Of a DNA stretch of 64,000 bases, positions 44,087 to 52,480 are shown one piece after another. The notes below the pieces were generated by a model that saw nothing but the letters and a program-made list of their open reading frames with translations, was not told where the DNA came from and did not search any database. Within the stretch, counting starts at the first letter, position 1. Each line of letters starts with the position of its first letter. Origin of the DNA: Noviherbaspirillum autotrophicum. GTDB lineage: Bacteria > Pseudomonadota > Gammaproteobacteria > Burkholderiales > Burkholderiaceae_D. The position numbers were made by a program, and so were the translations under genes. Location: contig NZ_JWJG01000028.1 in NCBI RefSeq assembly GCF_000818395.1, positions 2,773,195 through 2,837,194 on the forward strand, read 5' to 3'.

Positions 44087-44926
44087 GTGAAACCGTCCCT
44101 GTACTCTTATCCTCGATCGACTACTTCAGCCGTGTCTTCAATGGCTGCGTTGTTGTTCGCCTCTCTGCTTTCGACGGCGGCATCACCAGCCTCGGCGTGC
44201 ATAGGAAAACCGGTCTTCAACCCGAATGCCGAATCGCGCTTCATGGATTTCCCTGACAAGTCAGTCCGGTTTGCCAGCAGTCGTGCGGAATTCAATCAGG
44301 ACGACATCTTGTACATCCTGGTGCCGGACAACGCCAAGGTCGATACCAACAATGGCGATGCAACGCTGAATCGCATCGTCGATATACATGTTCTGGAATC
44401 GCCGCAGTTCCGAGAACGCGCTCCGCAATCGCTCATCAGCGGAGCGATGGTGGCACTCCAGGATGGTAAACAAGGCTATGCATGGCGGGCGTTCCAGGCA
44501 AGGCACGGCAAGACCACGCTGACTGTCGATATCGACGGCAAGAAAATAGCGCTGAATGTCGAGGTCCAACCCTACATTGCGCCTGCTCCCGAACCGGTAA
44601 AGGTGCCGCTGGAAAAAGCGACGCGCGAAAGCCCCTTCGGGATGCGAGCCGGCCAGGAGTTTGAATTCACCCTGCCGGGCGAGCTTGCGGCCGGATGGTC
44701 GGTCGACGGCCTCAAGGGAAACGGCGTGACACTGAAAAGCCTGACGCAGCTACAGCCTGCCATCGGGAGTGCTGAGCCAGCGCAGCCCAGGGTCAGGCTG
44801 GTATTCGATGCTTCAGGCAGCAATTATTCCAGCGTGCCGCAACGCTTGTCGATCCGGCGCGGCGGGGCATTCGTCGGCGAGACTTTCGAACTCTACCTGG
44901 TCTTTTATCCGATTCCGACGTGCTGA
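44087..44926 (+). CDS. Exported protein, paralogue of the 47164 gene
   Basis: About 279 residues from a GTG; an ATG at 44141 is another possible start. Signal peptide, then SACIGKPVFNPNAESRFMDF, a conserved middle (DDILYILVPDNAKVD, NRIVDIHVLESPQFRERAPQ), and a C-terminal block (GMRAGQEFEFTLPGELAAGW, GVTLKSLTQ, LVFYPIPTC). The Cys after the signal is shared with its paralogue, so both may be lipoproteins or form a disulfide with the final Cys. The GQEFEFTLPGELAAGWS segment faintly recalls chagasin-type protease inhibitors. No firm family. Confidence 0.75.
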   Translation: MKPSLYSYPRSTTSAVSSMAALLFASLLSTAASPASACIGKPVFNPNAESRFMDFPDKSVRFASSRAEFNQDDILYILVPDNAKVDTNNGDATLNRIVDIHVLESPQFRERAPQSLISGAMVALQDGKQGYAWRAFQARHGKTTLTVDIDGKKIALNVEVQPYIAPAPEPVKVPLEKATRESPFGMRAGQEFEFTLPGELAAGWSVDGLKGNGVTLKSLTQLQPAIGSAEPAQPRVRLVFDASGSNYSSVPQRLSIRRGGAFVGETFELYLVFYPIPTC

Positions 44927-44969
44927 ATTATCACTCGAAAAATTGTAGAAACCCTTTAGAAAAGGAATG

Positions 44970-45728
44970 AACATGGAATCTCAATGGATCTCAGCCACGC
45001 GCAGGGCATACCTGGCATTGGCAATGACGCTGGCTGCAACCCATGCTTGGGCTGAGAACGTGGCCGAATACAATTTTCGAGCCATCATCGCTAAAGACAA
45101 GGCCGCGATCGACCAAATTCAAGACAAGCTCAATGCAGGCGCTGACTTTGGCAAGTTGGCGATGGAAAGCAGTATCGACCGCAATTCTGCCAAGGACGGC
45201 GGGCTGATGAAGTACGCACGAGTGAGCTCGCTGCAGAGCGCTGTTGCTGCTGAACTCGAAAGCCTGAAGCCTGGACAACGTAGCGCCAAGCCGCGAAACT
45301 CCCCGTTCGGCTGGTTTGTCATCAAGCTTGAATCAGTCACAATGGTCGAGGATGACACCGCCCAACGCATACAGGCCCACAAGGAAAGAGGCGAGAAAAT
45401 CCGACTTGATCGTGAGCGGCAAGAGAAGGCCAGGGCGGAGTATGAAGAAGCCCAAGCCAGATTTGAAGAGGACAAAGCCAAGTTTGAGTCCTGCGCGCGC
45501 AGGGCCGCCGATCTCGAAGGCGAAAACGACGAGCTCAATCGCAGAATCAAGATGTATAACGTGGGTGCTGAATATAACGTATCCGAGCTGCGCTCGGACC
45601 AGGCACGTTTGAAACGCAAGGTATCCAGCTTTGAACACGATTGTTCTGAAGTCGCGTACAACGATGAAATTGCGAAGGTGTGCTCGCATCCCGCCTACCA
45701 AAGCCGCTGGTGCAGCGCGTTCAGATGA
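44970..45728 (+). CDS. Exported parvulin-like (PpiC) protein with coiled-coil tail
   Basis: About 252 residues. The signal peptide ends near HAWAEN. Residues ~33-115 have the parvulin PPIase pattern: AEYNFRAIIAKDKAAIDQIQ, LNAGADFGKLAMESSIDRNS, AKDGGLMKY, and FGWFVIKLESV. After it comes a long charged coiled coil (RLDRERQEKARAEYEEAQAR) and a Cys-containing tail. The usual ARHIL start of the PPIase domain is altered to NFRAII, so activity is uncertain. It may act as a periplasmic chaperone for the other exported proteins of the island. Confidence 0.78.
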   Translation, partial: NMESQWISATRRAYLALAMTLAATHAWAENVAEYNFRAIIAKDKAAIDQIQDKLNAGADFGKLAMESSIDRNSAKDGGLMKYARVSSLQSAVAAELESLKPGQRSAKPRNSPFGWFVIKLESVTMVEDDTAQRIQAHKERGEKIRLDRERQEKARAEYEEAQARFEEDKAKFESCARRAADLEGENDELNRRIKMYNVGAEYNVSELRSDQARLKRKVSSFEHDCSEVAYNDEIAKVCSHPAYQSRWCSAFR

Positions 45729-45893
45729 CGTCGGCAGAAGAGAATCCGGTGAAGCGGTGGAGCGGGCGATCCGCATCCCCGATTTCATGCTGCCACTGCT
45801 CAGGCTCCAGAAGGCGACCTACAAATTGATATGGCAGAATTTTCTTTCCGAGCATCCGCTTAACTACTTTAACTACTACAGAAGAAGACTCTT

Positions 45894-46967
45894 ATGATCC
45901 GGCGAAATTTACTTCTTGTTAGCCTCTTTTTCACTTCAATCAACGCTTCCTGGGCTGAGCCGCCCAAAGTGGTTGAAATTCCAGACGGCAGCTTTTACGT
46001 TGTCAAAGGCGTCAACGTACGTAACGGTAATTTCTCAATCACCTTTAAGACCTCGGCCGACAATAACGACCCTTCCGGCATCCCCTTCGACCGAATCTAC
46101 AACTCCAAATCCGAACATCAAGGATCGTATGGATTGGGCTGGGGTACAGCGATGGACAATACCGTTTCTTTTCTCACCGACGGTGATTTGGTGATCCAGG
46201 AAAATGGTACGGGCGCTTTCACGCATTACCGTCTCAAAGACGATAGCCCAGGGCAGGCGTATGTAAGCACAGAAGCCGTCAATAAGCGCTATTTGACCGA
46301 GGCCGAAAACCAGGCGCGCGCCGCCAAGGAGCAATTGCGGCAAGCTCTTGTCAAGAAGGGCACGATTCCAGACCAGAGCCCCATCGAGCCGCTGTCCTTG
46401 GGGCCGATCCCGGACCGCTCGGTATTCGTAGTTGAAGGCGCTTTCAAGGGCGACATCTGCCGCGAGAACAGCCAGATCCGTCGTGAAGGCGATCGCATGA
46501 TCCGCGTTTTTGGAAACCAATGCCCGACCGCCAGCGAAACTTACACGCTAAAAGGTGCGTTAGTCCATGTGGAAAGCCGCCAGACTCGTACCGGCGCATC
46601 GCTCAACGTCACCAGGGATCCAAAGACCACGCTGATTACCTCGGTCACCGATGAAAAGGGAAAAGTCACGCGCTTCCGATATGACGCTAAAAGGCGTCTT
46701 GTCTGGCAGGAGTTTCCTTCCGGGGAAACGGAAAAATTTGAGTACGACGATCATGACAACATGACTGCAATCATCTATCTCGATGACAGCAAGCAGACCA
46801 TTGCCTATGATGCGCAGGATCGGGTGCTTTCTGTCACTCCGCGCAGAGGCCCAGCCGCAAGCTTTGATTATCTCCCGGACCCTTATGATCCGAGCATTTC
46901 AATTACACGTGTAACGATCTCGGAGGGTAATCAAAAGGAGGTCGTCGTTTTCAAGCTACTCAATTGA
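45894..46967 (+). CDS. Short RHS-repeat-type exported protein
   Basis: A 357-residue protein with a signal peptide (LLLVSLFFTSINASWAEPPK). An N-terminal DUF6531-like region follows (GSYGLGWGTAMDNTVSFLTD), then YD/RHS-type repeats (VTRFRYDAKRRLVWQEFPSG, ETEKFEYDDHDNMTAIIYLD). Typical RHS toxins have over 1000 residues and a variable toxin C-terminus; this one is short, has no toxin domain and ends in a plain beta strand. It could be a surface or carbohydrate-binding protein or a relic. It lies in the exported-protein operon. Confidence 0.78.
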   Translation: MIRRNLLLVSLFFTSINASWAEPPKVVEIPDGSFYVVKGVNVRNGNFSITFKTSADNNDPSGIPFDRIYNSKSEHQGSYGLGWGTAMDNTVSFLTDGDLVIQENGTGAFTHYRLKDDSPGQAYVSTEAVNKRYLTEAENQARAAKEQLRQALVKKGTIPDQSPIEPLSLGPIPDRSVFVVEGAFKGDICRENSQIRREGDRMIRVFGNQCPTASETYTLKGALVHVESRQTRTGASLNVTRDPKTTLITSVTDEKGKVTRFRYDAKRRLVWQEFPSGETEKFEYDDHDNMTAIIYLDDSKQTIAYDAQDRVLSVTPRRGPAASFDYLPDPYDPSISITRVTISEGNQKEVVVFKLLN

Positions 46968-47163
46968 ACGCCTTGAAATAAATGGCGTTCAAGAGGGCCG
47001 CGGTATGAAAATCTTTAATTGGATTCTTTAAGATGAAAGAGCGAGTTCCAATTTGAGAAAATGGTGGCGAGCGAGGCCGTACGCCCACACGAGTCATCAA
47101 CAGTAAAAGCTCACTTGTGAAACGCTTCCAATACTTTTTTATCTGTGCTCGAAGGACTCAACC
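46968..47163. other. Gap before the second paralogue
   Basis: No gene recognised. A GTG at 47117 (GTGAAACGCTTC) resembles the GTG start of the first paralogue but is out of frame with the 47164 start, which suggests that the N-terminus was altered by an indel. Confidence 0.35.
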
Positions 47164-47949
47164 ATGCCTGCCTTGGCTGCATGGTTGCTCGCATTACTGA
47201 TCTTGACTGCAGCATCATCCGTTTCGGCCTGTATCGATAAGCCCAGGATCAACCTGCAGCCGCAATCAGACTTCGTGGATGCCTCCGACAAAACCATCCG
47301 CTTTGGTCGCGGCAAAGTGGATCAGAATCAGGATGACATGCTGTATATCCTGCTGCCGAAGAGCGCCAAAGTCGACACCGGCAACGTACCACTCAATCGC
47401 ATCGTCGATATGCGCGTCCTGGATTCGCCACGATTCAGGGAGCTCGCACCGATACTTGCAATGGAAGCGATGGTGCCTCTTCAAAATAGCAGGAATGGCT
47501 ATACCTGGTGGGCGTTTCGGGCCATGGGTGGTATTACGATCCTGACCACGGATATAGGGGCAAAGAGAACGGCGACAAATATCAATGTCAGATCCCACAT
47601 TCCGCCTGCTCCTGAACCGATAAAGATCTCGCTGGAGAAAGCCACGCAGGAAAACCTGTTCGATATGACAGCAGGCCAGGCATTTGAGATCACCTTGCCC
47701 GGTGAGCTTGCTGACGGATGGAATGTTGATAACCTCAAGGAAACTGGGGTGACGCTGAAAAGCCTGACGCAGGCGTCATCTGTCGTCGGTGCGGGGGGAT
47801 CATCCCAGCCCGGTGCCAGGCTGCTATTCGAAGCATCGGGCAACAGTGCTTCCAGTAGCCCGCGATACCTTTCGCTCAGGCACGGCGGAAAATTCAGCGG
47901 CGAGAACTTTAATATCTGTCTGGTCTTTTATTCGGTTCCGGCATGCTGA
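47164..47949 (+). CDS. Exported protein, paralogue of the 44087 gene
   Basis: A 261-residue protein. Signal peptide with SSVSACIDKP, a better lipobox than its paralogue. The rest matches the 44087 product block by block: DDMLYILLPKSAKVD, NRIVDMRVLDSPRFRELAPI, PAPEPIKISLEKATQENLFD, GQAFEITLPGELADGWNVDN, GVTLKSLTQ, LVFYSVPAC. The two genes thus arose by duplication, with the parvulin-like and RHS genes between them. Function unknown. Confidence 0.75.
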   Translation: MPALAAWLLALLILTAASSVSACIDKPRINLQPQSDFVDASDKTIRFGRGKVDQNQDDMLYILLPKSAKVDTGNVPLNRIVDMRVLDSPRFRELAPILAMEAMVPLQNSRNGYTWWAFRAMGGITILTTDIGAKRTATNINVRSHIPPAPEPIKISLEKATQENLFDMTAGQAFEITLPGELADGWNVDNLKETGVTLKSLTQASSVVGAGGSSQPGARLLFEASGNSASSSPRYLSLRHGGKFSGENFNICLVFYSVPAC

Positions 47950-48025
47950 CGGCTGATTCAAGATCCTGTGCAGATATTCGATATGGTAAATGCACGAGCC
48001 GCACGCAAGCCCCCTGCCTTGCCGA

Positions 48026-48736
48026 TTAGCGCTTCTCTTGCCGTTCTTTCTTCAAAAACCAGTTTGAACGGGTGTCGGCATAACAGGTCACATCCCAGTT
48101 ATTTCCCGATTCGGTGTGATCGCATCTGCAATTGGTGAAAGAAGCCCACGGCCCTTCTTCGTTCATGAAGCGGCTTTTAAGCTGCGGGCAAATTTTGTCT
48201 GCCATTTCTTCCATTGAAAAACTGGGAGCGTCGTCGTAGAAGTACCCGCCGTCGACCTTATGCACCTTCACCCGATTGCGCGCGGAATACCCTGGGTATG
48301 CCATGGGAAGTGTGTGCCAATTGGCATCGATCTGAGCTTGGCGCTCACTTGCTTTCCTTGACTCGGCTTCTTTCTGCTGTTTTATTTTTTCAATCTCAAG
48401 GCTGCGCTTTTCCACTGCATTCAAGGTCTCTAACGCTTCTCGATAGAATTTTCCTTTGGTGCCGGTTTCGTTCAAATACCTTTCAAGCATGCGCCTGCCT
48501 TTCTCGATATCGTCCATCTTGAACAGGGCATATCCATAATGGTAGTAAAACGTATCAGGAAGCTTGGTGCCGAGTTTCTCCGCTTTTGCAAGGCTTGCCG
48601 TGGCTTGCGCATAATCATTCGCATCCAGCGCCGTCTTGGCTTGCAACAGCAGACGGTCGGCTTCGATTTCAGGCGCGAGCGCCAAGGCCACCGCCGAAAA
48701 TGAGAGCGCAACCAGCAACAAGCCGATGCGTTTCAT
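48026..48736 (-). CDS. Exported TPR-type protein, paralogue of the 48823 gene
   Basis: A 236-residue protein with a signal peptide (RIGLLLVALSFSAVALALAP), then EIEADRLLLQAKTALDANDY and LPDTFYYHYGYALFKMDDIE, two TPR-like helical pairs, a GTKGKFYREALETLNAVE segment and a charged coiled coil. The C-terminal part has several Cys (DKICPQLKS, SFTNCRCDH, WDVTCYAD). The ATG at 48736 has GAAGGAAG upstream. It is convergent with the 47164 gene, about 75 bp between the stops. Confidence 0.78.
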   Translation of the reverse strand: MKRIGLLLVALSFSAVALALAPEIEADRLLLQAKTALDANDYAQATASLAKAEKLGTKLPDTFYYHYGYALFKMDDIEKGRRMLERYLNETGTKGKFYREALETLNAVEKRSLEIEKIKQQKEAESRKASERQAQIDANWHTLPMAYPGYSARNRVKVHKVDGGYFYDDAPSFSMEEMADKICPQLKSRFMNEEGPWASFTNCRCDHTESGNNWDVTCYADTRSNWFLKKERQEKR

Positions 48737-48822
48737 GAGCGCTTCCTTCTTCACCCAGTTTTGACCTTTGTTCACTTGCGTCTGCCGCCATCGAAGACGG
48801 TAACGCCAAACTCGCTTTTACC

Positions 48823-49485
48823 TTATCGTTGCGGCTTGCTCGGAGCGGTGTAGCGTTTGTTGCACCACGTGTTGGGAGCTTCATTAAATTCCCAGACCCG
48901 CTTGGATGCAGACTCGGCAGCTTCCAATAGCGCTTTTGAGCCGCTCATGCCGTCCATGCAACCATACTTGCCATAATTCTGGCATTTTTGCCATGCTCTT
49001 TCCTTACGGTCTTCTAACTCTTTTCTGTAGTCATCGTACTCTTGGGTTTTGCAATTCCGCATATTGGCCTCATAGCGGTTTTGCTCCTGCGTATACTTCG
49101 CCATCGCGTCCGTATAGGCTTTTTCCGCTTTCGTCCATTCGAGGTCGGCCTGGTTGAAACCTTCCAGGGCTTCCCGATAAAACTTACCTCGCGTCCCCGT
49201 TTGGTTCAGATATTGTTCATAAGCGGCACGCGCCTTTTCCCACTTCTTGGCACCGCTATACGCTTTGCCAAAATGAAAATAAAAGGTATCAGGCATTTTT
49301 ACGTTCAGCACCGCCGCTTTTTCAAAACTCTGGATCGCAATCTCGTAATCATTGGCATCCAGTGCCGTCTTGGCTTGCAACAAAAGCCGGTCCGCTTCGA
49401 TTTGGGGCGGAAGTGCCCACGCGTTGGTGGACAAGATCAAGGCGAACAATATCGAGGTCAGGTGTTTCATGGTTTTGGCCTTCAT
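48823..49485 (-). CDS. Exported TPR-type protein, paralogue of the 48026 gene
   Basis: A 220-residue protein (or 215 from the ATG at 49470). Signal peptide ends near NAWA. IEADRLLLQAKTALDANDYE is identical over most of its length to the neighbour, as is GKFYREALEGFNQ, which shows tandem duplication. After the TPR-like part comes a charged helix and a Cys-rich end (NCKTQEYDDYRKE, YGCMDGM, NTWCNKR). Probably a periplasmic scaffold of unknown partner. Confidence 0.78.
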   Translation of the reverse strand: MKAKTMKHLTSILFALILSTNAWALPPQIEADRLLLQAKTALDANDYEIAIQSFEKAAVLNVKMPDTFYFHFGKAYSGAKKWEKARAAYEQYLNQTGTRGKFYREALEGFNQADLEWTKAEKAYTDAMAKYTQEQNRYEANMRNCKTQEYDDYRKELEDRKERAWQKCQNYGKYGCMDGMSGSKALLEAAESASKRVWEFNEAPNTWCNKRYTAPSKPQR

Positions 49486-49502
49486 TCAGCAAGAGTGTCA
49501 AT

Positions 49503-50933
49503 CTAATCTAGGATGCTGTTGGTAATCGACGATCCGGTTTTCGAACGCTGATTCCATTCCTTCTGCATCAGCTTGCGCGCATCTTTTTCCGTCGGTCCTT
49601 TGGTGCGTACCTGTTCATTGGTACACTCGTTTAAATTATTGAAGTTTTTCGGGTTACATGTCTGGCGCACGTTTTTCTCGCATTGGCGGTAATGCTTCTG
49701 CTGTTCGTAGTAGGGCTCGCAGCGAGTCCTGATCGGATCCCACTTCGCATGCCATTCGCGTGCCTCCTTTTCTCGTTCCTCTTTCCTCCGACGTGCTATT
49801 CCCTCTCTGCACTTTTCATCACAATCACTAGTGACAAGGTACAGGTCGGGAACCTCATTGCCACCGCGCGCCGTATTACATTCACCCTCGCTTGTGCCTG
49901 CTGGCGGCTGCGGACGCGGGCATTGCGCGCGTACGTAACAGGCATCAATATCGCGCAAAATGTCCTGGCAGGCTGCCTCGGCCGTGCGGCGATAGCTGGC
50001 GGTTTCTTGCGCGAGTTTTTTCCGGATCGCGGTTCGCTCAGTGCTTTCGTCCAGCAAGTCGTGAATGCTCTCTGGCGGACGCCTGCCTGCGCCATCCAGC
50101 ACGCTGGCGCCGAGCCCGGGTGCCGATGGTTCCTTTTCCTTGTTTTGCGCCTTGTTGCCCGCGGCTTCCTTATCCTGTTTTGCCGCGTCCTTTTTGTCCT
50201 TCTCTTCCTGCTTCTGGCAAAACACAAATTTGGCGGCGGCACCGGGCTTGCTGCACAGCTTGTCGACCGCATCTTCCAGCATCGTCAATTCCGATACGCC
50301 GGACTCCGGGCAAAGTATCAAGTCTTGCAGGCTGTATATCCCCTGTTTGAAGGCATTCTGTGCCGTCTTAGCGTCCACTTTCCATTGTCCAGCCTCTGCA
50401 GGTTTGCACAGGTCATAATGCCCAAAGACGTCATCCCAGCTGGGGCTGCCCGGCACATTGAAGGAATGTTGCCCTCCCGGCCGCACAGCGGTGCCGGTAT
50501 TGAAGCGGTGCCTGAAACCCAGCATATCGATGGTATGCGCTCCCGTCACATTGACTGAAGCATGGCCGTCGATATATAGCTCGATGAGGCCTGCCGCCTT
50601 CCGCAATTCCGGCGGCAGACTGTCGGGGCTGAACCATAGCCTGTCCCCCCGCTTGCGCTGGTCCCGGAACTGGATACTGGTCAGCTTCCAAGACAATGTG
50701 TAGTTGCCGACCGGTTCGCCCATCAGAGCCCACAGCTTCCAGTTGATCTGATAATCCGCGCATACTTTCTGCACGATGGCGGAATGGGTGTCGAAGCAAT
50801 GTGTACCGTTGTTCCCCACGGGGACAAGCGTCCCTTGACCACCCGGTTCCTTGTCGGCGCACCAAGCGACCGTAGGAGCCAGCAAGCATGCGAACACGAA
50901 CGCCAACAGGCGTTTGGCTCGATTCAGTGTCAT
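49503..50933 (-). CDS. Large exported Cys-rich hypothetical protein
   Basis: A 476-residue protein. Signal peptide ends near VAWCADKE. The first half is globular and beta-rich (NYTLSWKLTSIQFRDQRKRG, IDGHASVNVTGAHTIDMLGF) with a DLCKPAEAGQW segment. The middle is Lys/Glu/Gln-rich and disordered; the last third has about ten Cys (DACYVRAQCPRPQPP, TSDCDEKCREG, EKNVRQTCNPKN) suggesting disulfides. No family recognised. It lies in the minus-strand arm of the island with small Cys-rich genes upstream. Confidence 0.72.
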   Translation of the reverse strand: MTLNRAKRLLAFVFACLLAPTVAWCADKEPGGQGTLVPVGNNGTHCFDTHSAIVQKVCADYQINWKLWALMGEPVGNYTLSWKLTSIQFRDQRKRGDRLWFSPDSLPPELRKAAGLIELYIDGHASVNVTGAHTIDMLGFRHRFNTGTAVRPGGQHSFNVPGSPSWDDVFGHYDLCKPAEAGQWKVDAKTAQNAFKQGIYSLQDLILCPESGVSELTMLEDAVDKLCSKPGAAAKFVFCQKQEEKDKKDAAKQDKEAAGNKAQNKEKEPSAPGLGASVLDGAGRRPPESIHDLLDESTERTAIRKKLAQETASYRRTAEAACQDILRDIDACYVRAQCPRPQPPAGTSEGECNTARGGNEVPDLYLVTSDCDEKCREGIARRRKEEREKEAREWHAKWDPIRTRCEPYYEQQKHYRQCEKNVRQTCNPKNFNNLNECTNEQVRTKGPTEKDARKLMQKEWNQRSKTGSSITNSILD

Positions 50934-51007
50934 TACAGGTGCTCCCCTTCTTTGGTCCCCGCCAAATTCGTCACTTTGGCAAATTATTTTATTCTGGGCA
51001 AATATAT

Positions 51008-51322
51008 TTACTTCATCCCGGGCAAGACATACGCCGGCCGTTGCGGAATCGGTACCGGTTCGAAGCGGACGGCTCCGCCATTCGAGCCGTAATAGGGATC
51101 GCCGCGCCCCATTTCCTGAAAAGCCGCCCAGCAGCGGTTCTTCTCCTGCCGATATTCATGGCGACAGACGCCACCCGTATGGCGGTCGTGGCGGCAGGGC
51201 GCATAGCCGTTGTCGGCGTCGGCCAGGCAGGCGCGATAGTTCGCCTGCGACCAGGATTCGGCGCCGGCTACACTTATCCAGCACGCAAACAAGCAGACAG
51301 CGAGAATCCGCAGCATTTTCAT
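51008..51322 (-). CDS. Small exported Cys-rich protein
   Basis: A 104-residue protein with a signal peptide (LRILAVCLFACWISVAGAES). The mature part has a CLADADNGYAPC ... CRHEYRQEKNRCW pattern of four regularly placed Cys. Its ATG overlaps the stop of the next gene upstream (ATGA at 51319-51322), indicating coupling. Function unknown. Confidence 0.7.
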   Translation of the reverse strand: MKMLRILAVCLFACWISVAGAESWSQANYRACLADADNGYAPCRHDRHTGGVCRHEYRQEKNRCWAAFQEMGRGDPYYGSNGGAVRFEPVPIPQRPAYVLPGMK

Positions 51323-51612
51323 TGCGCGTCCCTTCCTTGCCTGCGCTGTTCTTTGGCTCGCCTTTCTGCCTCGATCCTGCCAGTGTCCGCCCGATGCTCT
51401 TTCCTGACATTGTCATAGCAGGTGTCATTCAGCGAGCGGGCGGTATCCCAGCAATTGCCGTTCTTGTACCCAGGGCTTTGGTCGAGGCATCTCAATAGTG
51501 CCGAAGAAGCCATCTGATGGCAGTGCAGCAATTCATCGGAGGTTGGTGAGGCAAGTGCTGCCGGCGCCGCGCATGCCAGGACTGCAAGCAAATATGAGCG
51601 GATCAAAACCAT
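51319..51612 (-). CDS. Small exported Cys-rich protein
   Basis: A 97-residue protein: signal peptide (YLLAVLACAAPAALA), then LLHCHQMASSALLRCLDQSP and NCWDTARSLNDTCYDNVRKE, four Cys in a CxnC spacing like that of its neighbour, and a charged tail. The neighbours look like a pair of related small disulfide proteins. Function unknown. Confidence 0.7.
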   Translation of the reverse strand: MVLIRSYLLAVLACAAPAALASPTSDELLHCHQMASSALLRCLDQSPGYKNGNCWDTARSLNDTCYDNVRKEHRADTGRIEAERRAKEQRRQGRDAQ

Positions 51613-51633
51613 GTTGTCGCTCCGGTCAGATGA

Positions 51634-52149
51634 CTATTTCTCTTGTACTGCCTTTTCATGCAGCACCGCATCGAGCGCTTCGGCATGAAGGTGTCGCATG
51701 TGAGCGCCGTGGTTACTGGATAACAGCTCGAATGTCAGTGCGTCGTTCCGGTTGATGACGATCAGGGTCGGAAAGCCGGTCAGGCGCGCCGAGTACTCGG
51801 ACAGCACGATGCCGCTGCTGACCGGCTTGCCGTCGATGGCCAGCAGAAAGCAGTGATCCTGCAACCGCTGGGCGGATTCGATGCCGATGAAGCGCGCGGA
51901 ATCCAGCGTCCAGCGTCCGTTGCTCCGATTCCAGGCAATGACGTCGCGCTCGGTCAGTGTCGGTGGCGTGGTCGGCAGCGGCATGGCCTGCAACCTGCCG
52001 GCAGAAGCCGGCGATGCCTCCAGGTCGCACTGGATGCCGCTGGTCGTACCGACCGGATCGGTGATCCACAGCGCCAGTCGTGCCGAGTCGGCAGCCGCTG
52101 CACTGGCCGCAAAGGCCAGGCCACCCAGAAATATAAGAATTTTTTTCAT
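51634..52149 (-). CDS. Exported hypothetical protein
   Basis: A 171-residue protein: signal peptide (KILIFLGGLAFAASAAAAD), then ALWITDPVGTTSGIQCDLEA and a beta-rich globular part. The ATG at 52149 is preferred, since the 12 codons before it add polar residues upstream of the signal. It is close to the VIT-VWA gene on the same strand. No family recognised. Confidence 0.65.
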   Translation of the reverse strand: MKKILIFLGGLAFAASAAAADSARLALWITDPVGTTSGIQCDLEASPASAGRLQAMPLPTTPPTLTERDVIAWNRSNGRWTLDSARFIGIESAQRLQDHCFLLAIDGKPVSSGIVLSEYSARLTGFPTLIVINRNDALTFELLSSNHGAHMRHLHAEALDAVLHEKAVQEK

Positions 52150-52168
52150 ACTGGATTCTGTATGTCTG

Positions 52169-52480
52169 TCATGAGGAGGGTTCAATCAGGATGTGCAGCT
52201 CGCGCTTGTCCTGGATGCATTCACCGAACTTCACGTAGGTGCGGCTGGCGGCGTCCGTGCCGCGATAAGCGGCCTTGCCGCCGGTGTCGACGAAGCGCAG
52301 GTAATGTCCGTACAGGTCGACAATCACTGGCCCGTTGAGCAGTGCGACGCTCAACCGGTAATCGTCGCGTCCGGCATTGGCTGCATCCACCAGCACCCTA
52401 CCCTCGTCATCGGTGACCCGCAACGTCACGGTGGGCGAGCGGCGCAGGACGCCGGCGAGCATGCGAGTCAACGTGATCAT
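52169..52480 (-). CDS. Small protein coupled to the VIT-VWA gene
   Basis: A 103-residue protein without a signal peptide. Residues ~15-70 look like a beta-sandwich (TVTLRVTDDEGRVLVDAANA, RLSVALLNGPVIVDLYGHYL). The start overlaps the stop of the 948-residue gene (ATGA at 52477-52480), so it is translated with it. Perhaps a cytoplasmic or non-classically exported partner. Function unknown. Confidence 0.62.
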   Translation of the reverse strand: MITLTRMLAGVLRRSPTVTLRVTDDEGRVLVDAANAGRDDYRLSVALLNGPVIVDLYGHYLRFVDTGGKAAYRGTDAASRTYVKFGECIQDKRELHILIEPSS

